From: Maridesulfovibrio sp. | GTDB lineage: Bacteria; Desulfobacterota; Desulfovibrionia; Desulfovibrionales; Desulfovibrionaceae | Assembly: GCF_963678865.1 (NCBI RefSeq) | Contig: NZ_OY787459.1 | Location: 3,941,381 to 4,005,380 of the forward strand | Length of the DNA stretch: 64,000 nt | Reading direction: 5' to 3' | Shown: positions 1-7,989 of the stretch, piece by piece | How the letters are laid out: every line of letters begins with the position of its first letter | Position numbering within the stretch: the first letter of the stretch is position 1 | Made by a program: the position numbers and the translations under genes | The notes under the pieces: generated by a model | Told to the model about the DNA's origin: nothing | Database searches by the model: none | The model's input: the letters and a program-made list of their open reading frames with translations, nothing else

Positions 1-2142
1 AAAGCCGAGAAGAGTGGAGAGTTGACACCGGATAAAATCATCATCGAAGCCACATCAGGCAATACCGGGATAGGGCTGGCCATGGCCTGCGCTGTGCGCG
101 GCTACAAGCTGATGCTGATTATGCCCGAGACAGCTTCTGAAGAACGCAAGATGATTATGCGTGCCTACGGCGCCGAGATAATGCTTACCCCCGGACATCT
201 CGCCACAGACGGAGCCATTGAACTGGCCTACCGTTTTTACCGTGAGGAACCGGAAAAATATCTTCTCATGGACCAGTATAACAATGAAGCCTCCATCGAG
301 GCTCATTATGACGGCACCGGGCAGGAAATCTGGGATCAGACTGACGGCAAGGTTACTCATGTGGTGGCTTGCCTCGGTACGACCGGAACAGTCATGGGTA
401 TCACCAAGCGCCTCAAGGAATTGAACAAGGATATCCAGATGATTGCCGTTGAGCCGGAGCCGGGGCATAAGATTCAGGGTCTCAAAAATATGCAGGAATC
501 ATATCCCCCCGGAATTTACGACAAGCAGAAGCTGGATCGCATAATCAGGGTTCAGGACAACGACGCTTTTGAAGCCTGCCGCCGTCTTGCCAAGGAAGAG
601 GGTGTATTCGTAGGGATGAGTTCCGGCGCAGCCATGGCCGGGGCTGCTGCCATAGCCTCTGAGCTTGATGACGGTCTGGTGGTGACGATTTTTCCCGATG
701 GTGGTGAACGATACCTTTCCACTCCCCTGTTTCGACCCCAGATTCTGAAGGGACCGAAACTGTTTGACCAGAGCAGCGGAGAAGACCGGGTTCTTTCCAT
801 TTCAGAGGCCGAAACCGGATTGTTCACAATGGGACCATCCTTCGACAATCCCTATGATCCTGAAGTTTTCCGGCGTATAGTTCTGCTTGATGTGCTGTCC
901 CGGCATCTTGAGCGTGAGGGTGCCAAAGTGTCAGCATTGGTAGGTCTTGCAGATCTTGAAGACCAGACCCTTGCCGCCTCCCGTGAGCGGGGTGTGGACC
1001 GTGAATCCTTTTCCACCGAGGTCTCCACTGCCGTGCGTAAAGCCGCTTATCTGCTGGGTGTGCGTAAATCCATGCGTTTTGCGCGTGCTTCAGAATCCGT
1101 GGACCGCATCGTAGAGCTTTGTCGAGCATTGCTGGCTCACGGGCTGGCTTATGAGAAGCTGCGGTCCGTGTATTTCGATATCTCCCGCGACAAGGGCTAC
1201 GGCCAGATGTCCAACATGGATATCGATAAGGTCAGCCTCGGCAAAACAGTGGACATGGATGACTATGTAAAAGAGAATCCCCGCGATTTTACTCTGCTCA
1301 AACGGGCTACCTTGCAGGACCTCAAGCTTGGCGATATTATCGAAACCGAGTGGGGCAATGTTCGCCCCAGCTGGTTTATGCAGCAGGCAGTAACCGCCCT
1401 TGAAGGATTGTCCGGTGTAAGCCTTGTGCTGGCCGGGGAAATCCACCGTTTTCCACATCTGGAAAACCTGCGCGCCATCTGGGCCGGAGCAGGTGTCTCC
1501 CCGCAGGCATGGATGGTAGCCCAGCCGGTTCTTCCCGGCGGCCCGGTATTACCCTGCGTGGATGAGCTTCTTGAGCAGTCGGGCCAGCCCATTGCTGTGC
1601 GGATGTGGATGCTTTCATCATCCTACAAGAAACCTCTTGTCTGCAGTGAGCAATCCATCTCTATGTGGGTCAAGAACCAGCAGAAATTGCAGGATCTGGC
1701 GTCAGGTCTCAGTGTACATGCCGGGGATTCCGGTGAAGTCTCTGAAGATATTGATCAGGAGGTGTTCACCCTTAAGTCTGGTCTGTCGCAGGCCTTGAAT
1801 GACAACCTTAAGCTGCACCGCTTCTGGCCTATTTTATTCAGCTTTACCAAGTCCATCAATTCCCTGCTGGGCGCCAGTAAGCTTTCCGCAAGGGAAGCAA
1901 AATTCTGTCTCGACCAGCTTCTCGAAGTGGACGATATTCTCGGTATCCTCGACCATGAAGCCATGCCTGTGCCGTTTGTGTCTTTACCTGAAGAAGCAAA
2001 GGATTTGCTTGAACAACGCGAATTAGCCCGTGTAAATAAGGACTTTGCCACAGCCGACGGCTTGCGTGAGAAACTGCTCGAACTAGGATTTAATGTCGAA
2101 GACAGCTCCGAGGGGGCGCGGGTTTTTCGGGTGAAGAGTTAA
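1..2142 (+). CDS. cysK: Cysteine synthase fused to degenerate cysteinyl-tRNA synthetase-like domain (5' partial)
   Basis: The frame is open from base 1, so the true start lies upstream; 713 residues are visible. Residues 1 to about 250 are the PLP-dependent O-acetylserine sulfhydrylase fold, with the TSGNTG substrate loop at 18-23 and the GMSSGA and FPDGGERY segments. The PLP lysine lies before the window. From about residue 265 the protein follows cysteinyl-tRNA synthetase to its C-terminus, but the catalytic signatures are gone: HIGH aligns with D-P-E-V at 286-289, the first zinc cysteine with a methionine, and no KMSKS is present. The cysteine synthase part probably makes cysteine from O-acetylserine and sulfide. 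The second half is probably not an active synthetase and may bind tRNA or act as a scaffold. A strong terminator follows at 2260. Confidence 0.88.
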   Translation, partial: KAEKSGELTPDKIIIEATSGNTGIGLAMACAVRGYKLMLIMPETASEERKMIMRAYGAEIMLTPGHLATDGAIELAYRFYREEPEKYLLMDQYNNEASIEAHYDGTGQEIWDQTDGKVTHVVACLGTTGTVMGITKRLKELNKDIQMIAVEPEPGHKIQGLKNMQESYPPGIYDKQKLDRIIRVQDNDAFEACRRLAKEEGVFVGMSSGAAMAGAAAIASELDDGLVVTIFPDGGERYLSTPLFRPQILKGPKLFDQSSGEDRVLSISEAETGLFTMGPSFDNPYDPEVFRRIVLLDVLSRHLEREGAKVSALVGLADLEDQTLAASRERGVDRESFSTEVSTAVRKAAYLLGVRKSMRFARASESVDRIVELCRALLAHGLAYEKLRSVYFDISRDKGYGQMSNMDIDKVSLGKTVDMDDYVKENPRDFTLLKRATLQDLKLGDIIETEWGNVRPSWFMQQAVTALEGLSGVSLVLAGEIHRFPHLENLRAIWAGAGVSPQAWMVAQPVLPGGPVLPCVDELLEQSGQPIAVRMWMLSSSYKKPLVCSEQSISMWVKNQQKLQDLASGLSVHAGDSGEVSEDIDQEVFTLKSGLSQALNDNLKLHRFWPILFSFTKSINSLLGASKLSAREAKFCLDQLLEVDDILGILDHEAMPVPFVSLPEEAKDLLEQRELARVNKDFATADGLREKLLELGFNVEDSSEGARVFRVKS

Positions 2143-2259
2143 TGGGTGCGTTACGCATTTTTATGAACTGATATCGCTTTCGGCGGATTAGCCATTTTTG
2201 AAAAAAGGGCTAAGAACCCCAAAAACTTTTATTTACGCTTGGCGTAGTGATGATAATTT

Positions 2260-2298
2260 AACTCCCCCTGTCGTCTGTTGCGGCAGGGGGAGTTTTTT
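2260..2298 (+). terminator. Rho-independent terminator after the cysK fusion
   Basis: A perfect 11-bp stem (arms 2260-2270 and 2284-2294, AACTCCCCCTG with its complement) has a 13-nt loop and runs into six T at 2293-2298. It ends transcription of the cysK fusion and lies just 3' of the convergent nuclease gene. Confidence 0.9.
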
Positions 2299-2301
2299 AG
2301 G

Positions 2302-2718
2302 CTATAGCTTATGAGTAACTGGAGAGCGTTCACAAATTATTTTAAGTTTGTGTTTTAGCATCAAAGCTCGTTTTTGTGTTTGTATAAAGCTACTTTCTTT
2401 AGGTCTTCCTGTGAAAGCAATAATTCCAATTTTGCTTTTTGAGCTGTGTGATTTTTTGTAGTAATTGGCAGCGACAAGGACTTGCTTGTGTGCTTTACGT
2501 ACATCCGAACCTTTCAATTCCACATACAAAGCTTGCTTTTCTGTCGTGACAACATAATCGCAGGCAGTTTGGTTCTCCATTTTACAGCCATCAAATTCGA
2601 TTACTGTGAATTTTGTTTGAGCTTTGTTTTCAAGTCTGACTGATGCTTTTGATCCGGTTTTCCTGTCTTCAAGAATATGACTTTTTTTCTTGAGTAGTTT
2701 CTCGCAATCCTTAGGCAT
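2302..2718 (-). CDS. Small PD-(D/E)xK-like nuclease, partner of the upstream ATPase
   Basis: This encodes 138 residues if it starts at the ATG at 2718-2716, which overlaps the stop of the ATPase gene in an ATGCCTAA arrangement. A longer reading from 2772 would run further into the ATPase gene. I do not recognise a named family. The middle of the protein has the spacing of a PD-(D/E)xK nuclease core: an acidic strand (CDYVV, Asp54) followed by a beta strand ending in ELK (Glu67, Lys69), with a helix rich in K, H and Q behind it. The C-terminal half is strongly basic, which suits nucleic-acid binding. The overlap implies translational coupling to the ATPase. It could instead be a binding protein of the same fold without activity. 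Confidence 0.6.
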   Translation of the reverse strand: MPKDCEKLLKKKSHILEDRKTGSKASVRLENKAQTKFTVIEFDGCKMENQTACDYVVTTEKQALYVELKGSDVRKAHKQVLVAANYYKKSHSSKSKIGIIAFTGRPKESSFIQTQKRALMLKHKLKIICERSPVTHKL

Positions 2719-3895
2719 TCGCAGCCTCTTCTTCAAACTCAATATCCAGAATTTTATTGAATTCACTTCCAATTACATCGGAAACGTCATCGATGCTATC
2801 AGCATCAATCAGCCCTGTCTCTTCATCCATAATAGAACGGATTGTTCCGTCAGCTTCAACCATATACGCAGCTACATCTTCAGAATTCAGCCATTCGCTC
2901 TCGGGAATGATTTCTTTGACTTTGGCAGCTTTTTCTTCACTTTGTTTTCCTACTGTTCCTGCGTAGATGAGGTTGTTTACTGCTGTCAGGATGTAGGGGC
3001 TGTGGGTTGTAAGAGTTATGTTTGTATTTGTTTGGTTGTGTATTTCGGATATGTAACGGGTTAAAAGATATTGAGCTTCGGGAAATATGTGGGCTTCTGG
3101 CTCTTCAATGAAGGTGTAAGGGGTTTTGTTGCTTTTCAACAACTCTAAAGCAATTATTACAGGAATTGTTGACTGTTGACCTGATGATGTATTAGCAAGC
3201 TTGGTCTTGCGCCCGTTTTCATTTACAAGGTACTGAGTGTTACTCCTCTCAATGCTGCCTTTAATGATTGTTTCAAGATCCTTACATTTAAAATTAGTTT
3301 CTTCTGTACATTTTTTTATTTGGTTGAAATATAGTCGCCCGAATCGATTCAAAAAATAGTCAATGGCATTACTGGGCATCCAAAAAAGGTTTTGTTCAAC
3401 GATATTAACAAGTGATCTTGATGCAGGGATGAAAATTCCAAAAGCGTTTTTAATATCAGTTGAAGATTCAATTAACAGATGGATGTATGCTTCAATATGT
3501 TCCTCAGGTGCATTATGTATTGCTTTGATTGCCTGTTTGAGCTCGGGTATAAAGCTTTGGGATGCGTCAATGTAATTTTCACTTGTAGTGATTCCATTTC
3601 TATCACATGTGATGTGAATTAACTTACCGAAATCTAATTTTATTTTAAAATCATTATCAAGTGAACTCTGCTCAAAAATAGACGTAAATATTGAATTTAA
3701 TTTTTGATTTACAGTTTCTCTTGCTAATTCGTTAACAGAGGATAAATTGTAAAAGGATGTTGCTTCAAAAAGAAAATACAGCACCTTCGCAATCAAGCTT
3801 TTCCCAGCAGCCTGTGGGCCGATCAGTATGTTGAACTTTTTGAAATCCAGTTCGGCGTGTTTGATATTGTAAAAATTCTCGATCAGTAATTTCAT
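2711..3895 (-). CDS. AAA/ABC-type ATPase (OLD/AAA_21-like), probable defence protein
   Basis: This is a 394-residue ATPase of the RecF/OLD/SMC-head type. Visible motifs are Walker A GPQAAGKS (26-33), an ABC-like signature SSGQQ (237-241), Walker B FIEEPEAH (262-269) and a switch histidine in TTHSP (296-300). The N-terminal MKLLIENFYNIKHAEL strand matches the start of AAA_21-type proteins. There is no TOPRIM domain after the ATPase; the C-terminal 90 residues are acidic. The gene is AT-rich compared with its neighbours. It overlaps by 8 nt with a small PD-(D/E)xK-like gene, a pairing similar in logic to Septu (ATPase plus HNH nuclease) or to OLD-nuclease systems. A role in anti-phage defence is inference. 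Simple DNA repair remains possible. Confidence 0.75.
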   Translation of the reverse strand: MKLLIENFYNIKHAELDFKKFNILIGPQAAGKSLIAKVLYFLFEATSFYNLSSVNELARETVNQKLNSIFTSIFEQSSLDNDFKIKLDFGKLIHITCDRNGITTSENYIDASQSFIPELKQAIKAIHNAPEEHIEAYIHLLIESSTDIKNAFGIFIPASRSLVNIVEQNLFWMPSNAIDYFLNRFGRLYFNQIKKCTEETNFKCKDLETIIKGSIERSNTQYLVNENGRKTKLANTSSGQQSTIPVIIALELLKSNKTPYTFIEEPEAHIFPEAQYLLTRYISEIHNQTNTNITLTTHSPYILTAVNNLIYAGTVGKQSEEKAAKVKEIIPESEWLNSEDVAAYMVEADGTIRSIMDEETGLIDADSIDDVSDVIGSEFNKILDIEFEEEAANA

Positions 3896-3992
3896 ATTTT
3901 CCTCGCAAAGTTATACCCGTGAAGTTCTTCATTCTCAGGGATTTGTCAATGTCAGCTGAGAAATTTTCACTAAACTGGTATCTTATGCCTTC

Positions 3993-6353
3993 CTACTTCT
4001 TCGTCATCCGGTAAACCCCATCCCAGATTTCGCCTTCGGGGACAGGTGGATTGAGCTTGTGCTCTTCGGCGCGTTTGATGAAAACGTCGCAGGGGGTGTG
4101 CTTGGTATCGTCATAGCGCTCGTATTTGTTGGCTTCAGTGTAAATTTCAATGGCCTTGTCCCAGTTCTGGGCAACGTATTCTTCGCGGGCCTTGGCGAAG
4201 AGATCAAAGAGGATTTCCTCGTTTTCAGTAAGGTCGCCTTTCATGGCTACCAGTTCGTAGATGCGTACCGGTTCGTCCTTGCCGACTACCTGAATGTTAT
4301 CGATAAGTCTTGCTTCCACTAAATCAATAATCTTGTGGGGTTCACCGTCTACCTCCACTTCCTGATCAAGTGTGAAGTGCGATACAGCGGTGAAGATTCC
4401 GAATTGCTTGGCCCCTTCTTCCAGACGAGCGGCGAGGTTAACCGCATCACCCATCATTGTGTAGTTCATACGCATGGATGAGCCCATGTTCCCGACCACG
4501 ATTTCACCGGAGTTAACCCCGATTCTGGTGCGCATGTTATGGACTACCTTGGGCCATTTTTCGCCCTTGGACCATTGCTCCTCGGGGAAGTTCTTGGTGT
4601 TGCGGTCCGGCTCATCGGGCAGTTGCACTTCCTTGGCCCATTTGTCGCGTAATTCCAGCCCGGCCTGCTGCATTTTTACCGCTACCCGGCAGGCTCGCAG
4701 GGCGTGGTCCGGCACATCCATGGGCGCGCCGAAAAAGGCTATGATCGCATCCCCTTCGTATTTATCAAGGGTTCCTTTCTCCTCAATGAGGATATCGGTC
4801 ATGACCGATAGATATTCATTGAGAAGTTCAACCAGCTGCGGTGCGGTCAGTTTTTCCGAAAAGGTGGAAAAGCTCTGGATGTCGGTGAAATAAGCCGTGA
4901 TCTGCCTTGCTTCACCTCCTAGTTCGGGCATTTCGCGGTTGGAGAACATTTCGTCGATAAGTTCCGGTGCCAGATATGATGAGAAGGTGGCCTGCAGAAA
5001 TTTTTTCTGCCCTTCTTCGCGCCAGAATTTGATCAGGGTCAGCATGGTGAAGTTTAGGCCGAGCACGATGAGAGAATACATGGGCGTAAGGTAAGCATCA
5101 TATGTTCGGAAAATTTGTATTGAACCATAGACAATCGCTGCGCCCATGGCAGCAATGGGCAGGATTATCCACAAGGAACGGGACCATGTCAGCAGGATCA
5201 TCGAGACGATACCTGCAGCCAGAACCAGCATCAATTCGAGGCCCGGCACCCAGTCCGGCTTGAGAATGAAATCTTTGGTCAGGATGTTGTCCACAATGGT
5301 GGCGTGTACTTCAACCCCCGGATAATCAGAAGCAAAAGGGGTGACCCTGAGATCCCGCAGGCCGGCTGCAGATGTACCCATGAAAACGACTTTGCCTTTG
5401 AGTTCCTTTTCGCCGATCTTGCCGCTGAGGATGTCTTTTGCGCTGTAGTAAGGGAATTCTGCCATGCCTCCGCGATAGCGGATCAACATCTGTCCTTTGG
5501 CATCAACAGGGATGGTTGTTTTACCGATCCGGATGGATTCGATGCCGATGGGACTGGTTTTGACGAGGATGTTTTTGCGGCCCATTGCTTTCATAAGTGT
5601 TGCAAGGGCAAGGCTGGGATATTGTTTTCCGTTCAGGGAAATAATCAGCGGGACCCGGCGGACTACACCGTCATAGTCGGTTATGGTGTTATAAAATCCG
5701 CACAGGGGAGATGCTTTTGCCAGAACAGGGAGCGGGCAGATGGCATCCAGTGCGTTCAAGGTCAGGTCTTTCAATGCAGGGGAGCCCTTAGCCCTGATCT
5801 GGGCAATGGAAACCGGTTTGACAAAGCAGGGCTGATCGTGAACTGAAGGATCTTTTTGGTCTTCCATAAAATCAAAGTAAAAACCGAGCACATAACGTCC
5901 TTGGCGCAGGATATCGGCGAGGACTTTGTCGTTATCCATGAGTCCCTGCGGCAGCCCCTTGAAATCAACGGTTACTCCCAATTCGTCGCGCAGGCTGTCC
6001 CTGATGGTGTATGGTGAGGTGCGGTCCGGTTCGCCGATTAGAATATCAAGCCCGGTTGAAAGCGCACCGGCCTGTTGGATTTTTGCCAGCAATAGGGCCA
6101 TGCGGTAGCGCGGCCACGGCCATTGGCCCAGTTCGGCAAGGCTTTCGTCATCGATATCAACAATTACCGGGATGTTGGTTTTCTGTCCTACAGGACTGGA
6201 GCTCATGTACTGGTCGTAGATTTTGTAGTCTACAAACTGGAGGATCGGAGGTTGGAAAATGTATAGGGCGGCAACCAGAATTGAGACCGCCAATCCGGTG
6301 ATGACCAGAAAAAAAGAATCCGAACCTGTTATTTTTTTTAGGATGCCCAGCAT
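3993..6353 (-). CDS. CHASE2-domain class III adenylate/guanylate cyclase
   Basis: This 786-residue membrane sensor cyclase has an N-terminal membrane anchor (about residues 14-34), an extracytoplasmic CHASE2 domain (about 37-330, with the VDIDDESLAELGQWPWPR signature), three closely spaced membrane segments (about 365-445) and a C-terminal class III cyclase domain. The cyclase keeps a metal aspartate in FTDIQSFS, the K-Y-E-G-D-A substrate/metal loop and the YTMMGDAVNLAARLE transition-state segment, so it should be active, most likely making cAMP. The position often Asp before YT is Asn. A polar segment of about 30 residues, rich in K, W, E and P, separates the two halves of the cyclase domain. 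The gene is transcribed away from the type I secretion operon. CRP/FNR-type regulators are the likely effectors. Confidence 0.9.
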   Translation of the reverse strand: MLGILKKITGSDSFFLVITGLAVSILVAALYIFQPPILQFVDYKIYDQYMSSSPVGQKTNIPVIVDIDDESLAELGQWPWPRYRMALLLAKIQQAGALSTGLDILIGEPDRTSPYTIRDSLRDELGVTVDFKGLPQGLMDNDKVLADILRQGRYVLGFYFDFMEDQKDPSVHDQPCFVKPVSIAQIRAKGSPALKDLTLNALDAICPLPVLAKASPLCGFYNTITDYDGVVRRVPLIISLNGKQYPSLALATLMKAMGRKNILVKTSPIGIESIRIGKTTIPVDAKGQMLIRYRGGMAEFPYYSAKDILSGKIGEKELKGKVVFMGTSAAGLRDLRVTPFASDYPGVEVHATIVDNILTKDFILKPDWVPGLELMLVLAAGIVSMILLTWSRSLWIILPIAAMGAAIVYGSIQIFRTYDAYLTPMYSLIVLGLNFTMLTLIKFWREEGQKKFLQATFSSYLAPELIDEMFSNREMPELGGEARQITAYFTDIQSFSTFSEKLTAPQLVELLNEYLSVMTDILIEEKGTLDKYEGDAIIAFFGAPMDVPDHALRACRVAVKMQQAGLELRDKWAKEVQLPDEPDRNTKNFPEEQWSKGEKWPKVVHNMRTRIGVNSGEIVVGNMGSSMRMNYTMMGDAVNLAARLEEGAKQFGIFTAVSHFTLDQEVEVDGEPHKIIDLVEARLIDNIQVVGKDEPVRIYELVAMKGDLTENEEILFDLFAKAREEYVAQNWDKAIEIYTEANKYERYDDTKHTPCDVFIKRAEEHKLNPPVPEGEIWDGVYRMTKK

Positions 6354-6534
6354 TTTTATTCCGGAAATTTTAAATTTTATGTTATAAAAATATCAGTAAT
6401 GGAAATTTATGTATGAATGAATCATCTGGATTTTTCAATTAAATTTATATATATACTGTAAGAATTTAAGACATCATAATACTTTGTTAATCTTCATATC
6501 GTTAATATATTTATGTTTATGAGAGGGGCTGGTC

Positions 6535-7875
6535 GTGAAAAAAATAAAACTTTTAATACTCAGCATGGCTTTATCCTTGTTGTTTGGGGCTTTCGGCACT
6601 GCATTTGCCCAGTCGGAAATGTCGCCGATTAATCCGCAACAGGGTGATGGTAATCCGTATATTAAGGCCATTCTTAGCGACCTGCTTTCAACCCATGACC
6701 GTATCAAAGCAGCTGAAGCCCGTGTAGAAGCCGCTGAACACCTTGTCTCCCAGAGCTGGTCCGGCTGGACTCCTTCCATTGATGCTTCGATTGAAGGTGG
6801 ACGAGAAGAGATCGACAAGCCAGGAGGCGGAACCAACAAAGGGCGCAACGAAGAACGGATTAAGGCAACACAGCTCCTGTATGATTTCGGCGGCGTAAAT
6901 AGCGATATCGACAGCAAAAAAGCTCTGCTTAATGAGTATAAGGCCGTACTTGAACAGACTCGTCAGGAACTGTTGATTCAGGGTGTTGAGGCTTACCTCG
7001 GGCTTATCCGGGCAAGGGAAACCCTGAAATATGCCATCCAGTCTGAAGAAAGTATGAAACGTCTTTCCGGCATGGAGGAGACTCTGGTCAAGCGTGGAGC
7101 GGGGCTTTCCTATAAAGAGCTCCAGATCAAAGCCCAGCTTGCCGGGGCAACTTCATACCGGGTTACAGTCGAACGCTCTTTGCAGACTGCCCGAAACCGC
7201 TTTAAGGCCGTGTTCGGTTATCCGGTGACACGGGAAGAAATCGATAAGATGGTTCCGGTTTCCATGCCTGCTTCTTACATGCCCGCATCCCTTGATGATG
7301 CAATTACTCAGGCTCAGGCCCAGAACGCCATGCTCCTGCAGCTCAAGTTCACCAAGGAAAGAATTTCCCATGATGTCGGTGTTCAGGAAGCAAGTCTTTA
7401 TCCCAAATTGGAGTTTGTGCTTGAAGGTAAGCGCAGGGAGCAGGATCAGGGTGCTACCGGTGTGAGATTGGAGAATAAGGCTACATTTCAGGTCAGCTAT
7501 ACCGGGTTTTCCGGTATTTATGAATACGAGGGTATGCAGGCTGCAAAGTCGACCGAGCGCGAGGTCCGCAAGATGACCTTGGATGTGCGGCGTACTGTTG
7601 AAGAAAATGTCCGTAATGCATGGCTTGAGCTTATGACCCTGCGCAAGAATGCAGAGCTCTACAGGACTCAGGCTAACATTACTGCGGAATTCCTTGAATT
7701 GATCAAGAAAAAGAGGGCTACCGGTGAACAGGTTGAGCTGCTTGATATTCTTGTTGGTGAAAGGGATTACTCAACTGCTACCAGTGCCAGCGTCACTGCC
7801 GACATTGATAACATCATTTTTGCTTACAGGCTTTTGTATGAAATGGGCATGATGAATATTGACGTTTTTAAATAA
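6535..7875 (+). CDS. TolC-family outer-membrane channel of a type I secretion system
   Basis: This 446-residue protein has an N-terminal signal peptide (cleavage expected after TAFA, about residue 25) and two repeated long alpha-helical coiled-coil segments typical of TolC/LapE-like channels. The GTG start at 6535 is preceded by GAGAGGGG. It is the first gene of an operon with an ABC exporter, an HlyD-type adaptor and a TPR-glycosyltransferase, so it should form the outer-membrane exit duct. The 180 bp upstream are very AT-rich and shared with the divergent CHASE2 cyclase gene, a likely place for two divergent promoters. The secreted substrate is not encoded in the window. Confidence 0.9.
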   Translation: MKKIKLLILSMALSLLFGAFGTAFAQSEMSPINPQQGDGNPYIKAILSDLLSTHDRIKAAEARVEAAEHLVSQSWSGWTPSIDASIEGGREEIDKPGGGTNKGRNEERIKATQLLYDFGGVNSDIDSKKALLNEYKAVLEQTRQELLIQGVEAYLGLIRARETLKYAIQSEESMKRLSGMEETLVKRGAGLSYKELQIKAQLAGATSYRVTVERSLQTARNRFKAVFGYPVTREEIDKMVPVSMPASYMPASLDDAITQAQAQNAMLLQLKFTKERISHDVGVQEASLYPKLEFVLEGKRREQDQGATGVRLENKATFQVSYTGFSGIYEYEGMQAAKSTEREVRKMTLDVRRTVEENVRNAWLELMTLRKNAELYRTQANITAEFLELIKKKRATGEQVELLDILVGERDYSTATSASVTADIDNIIFAYRLLYEMGMMNIDVFK

Positions 7876-7905
7876 AATCAGGACGTCAGCTAGTAAAACT
7901 ATTTT

Positions 7906-7940
7906 AAATTCCATGTGTGCACGCCCATGGAATTTTCTTT
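7906..7940 (+). terminator. Attenuator-like hairpin between tolC and the ABC exporter gene
   Basis: A perfect 10-bp inverted repeat (AAATTCCATG at 7906-7915, complement at 7926-7935) with a 10-nt loop is followed by a T-rich tract. It lies in the 114 bp between the channel and the exporter gene and may cut down transcription into the downstream genes. Its position argues against the upstream translation start at 7915. Confidence 0.6.
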
Positions 7941-7989
7941 TTCCGGGATTTTTTCCCAATATCTTGTATCGGTACAGGGGACCAGTTCT

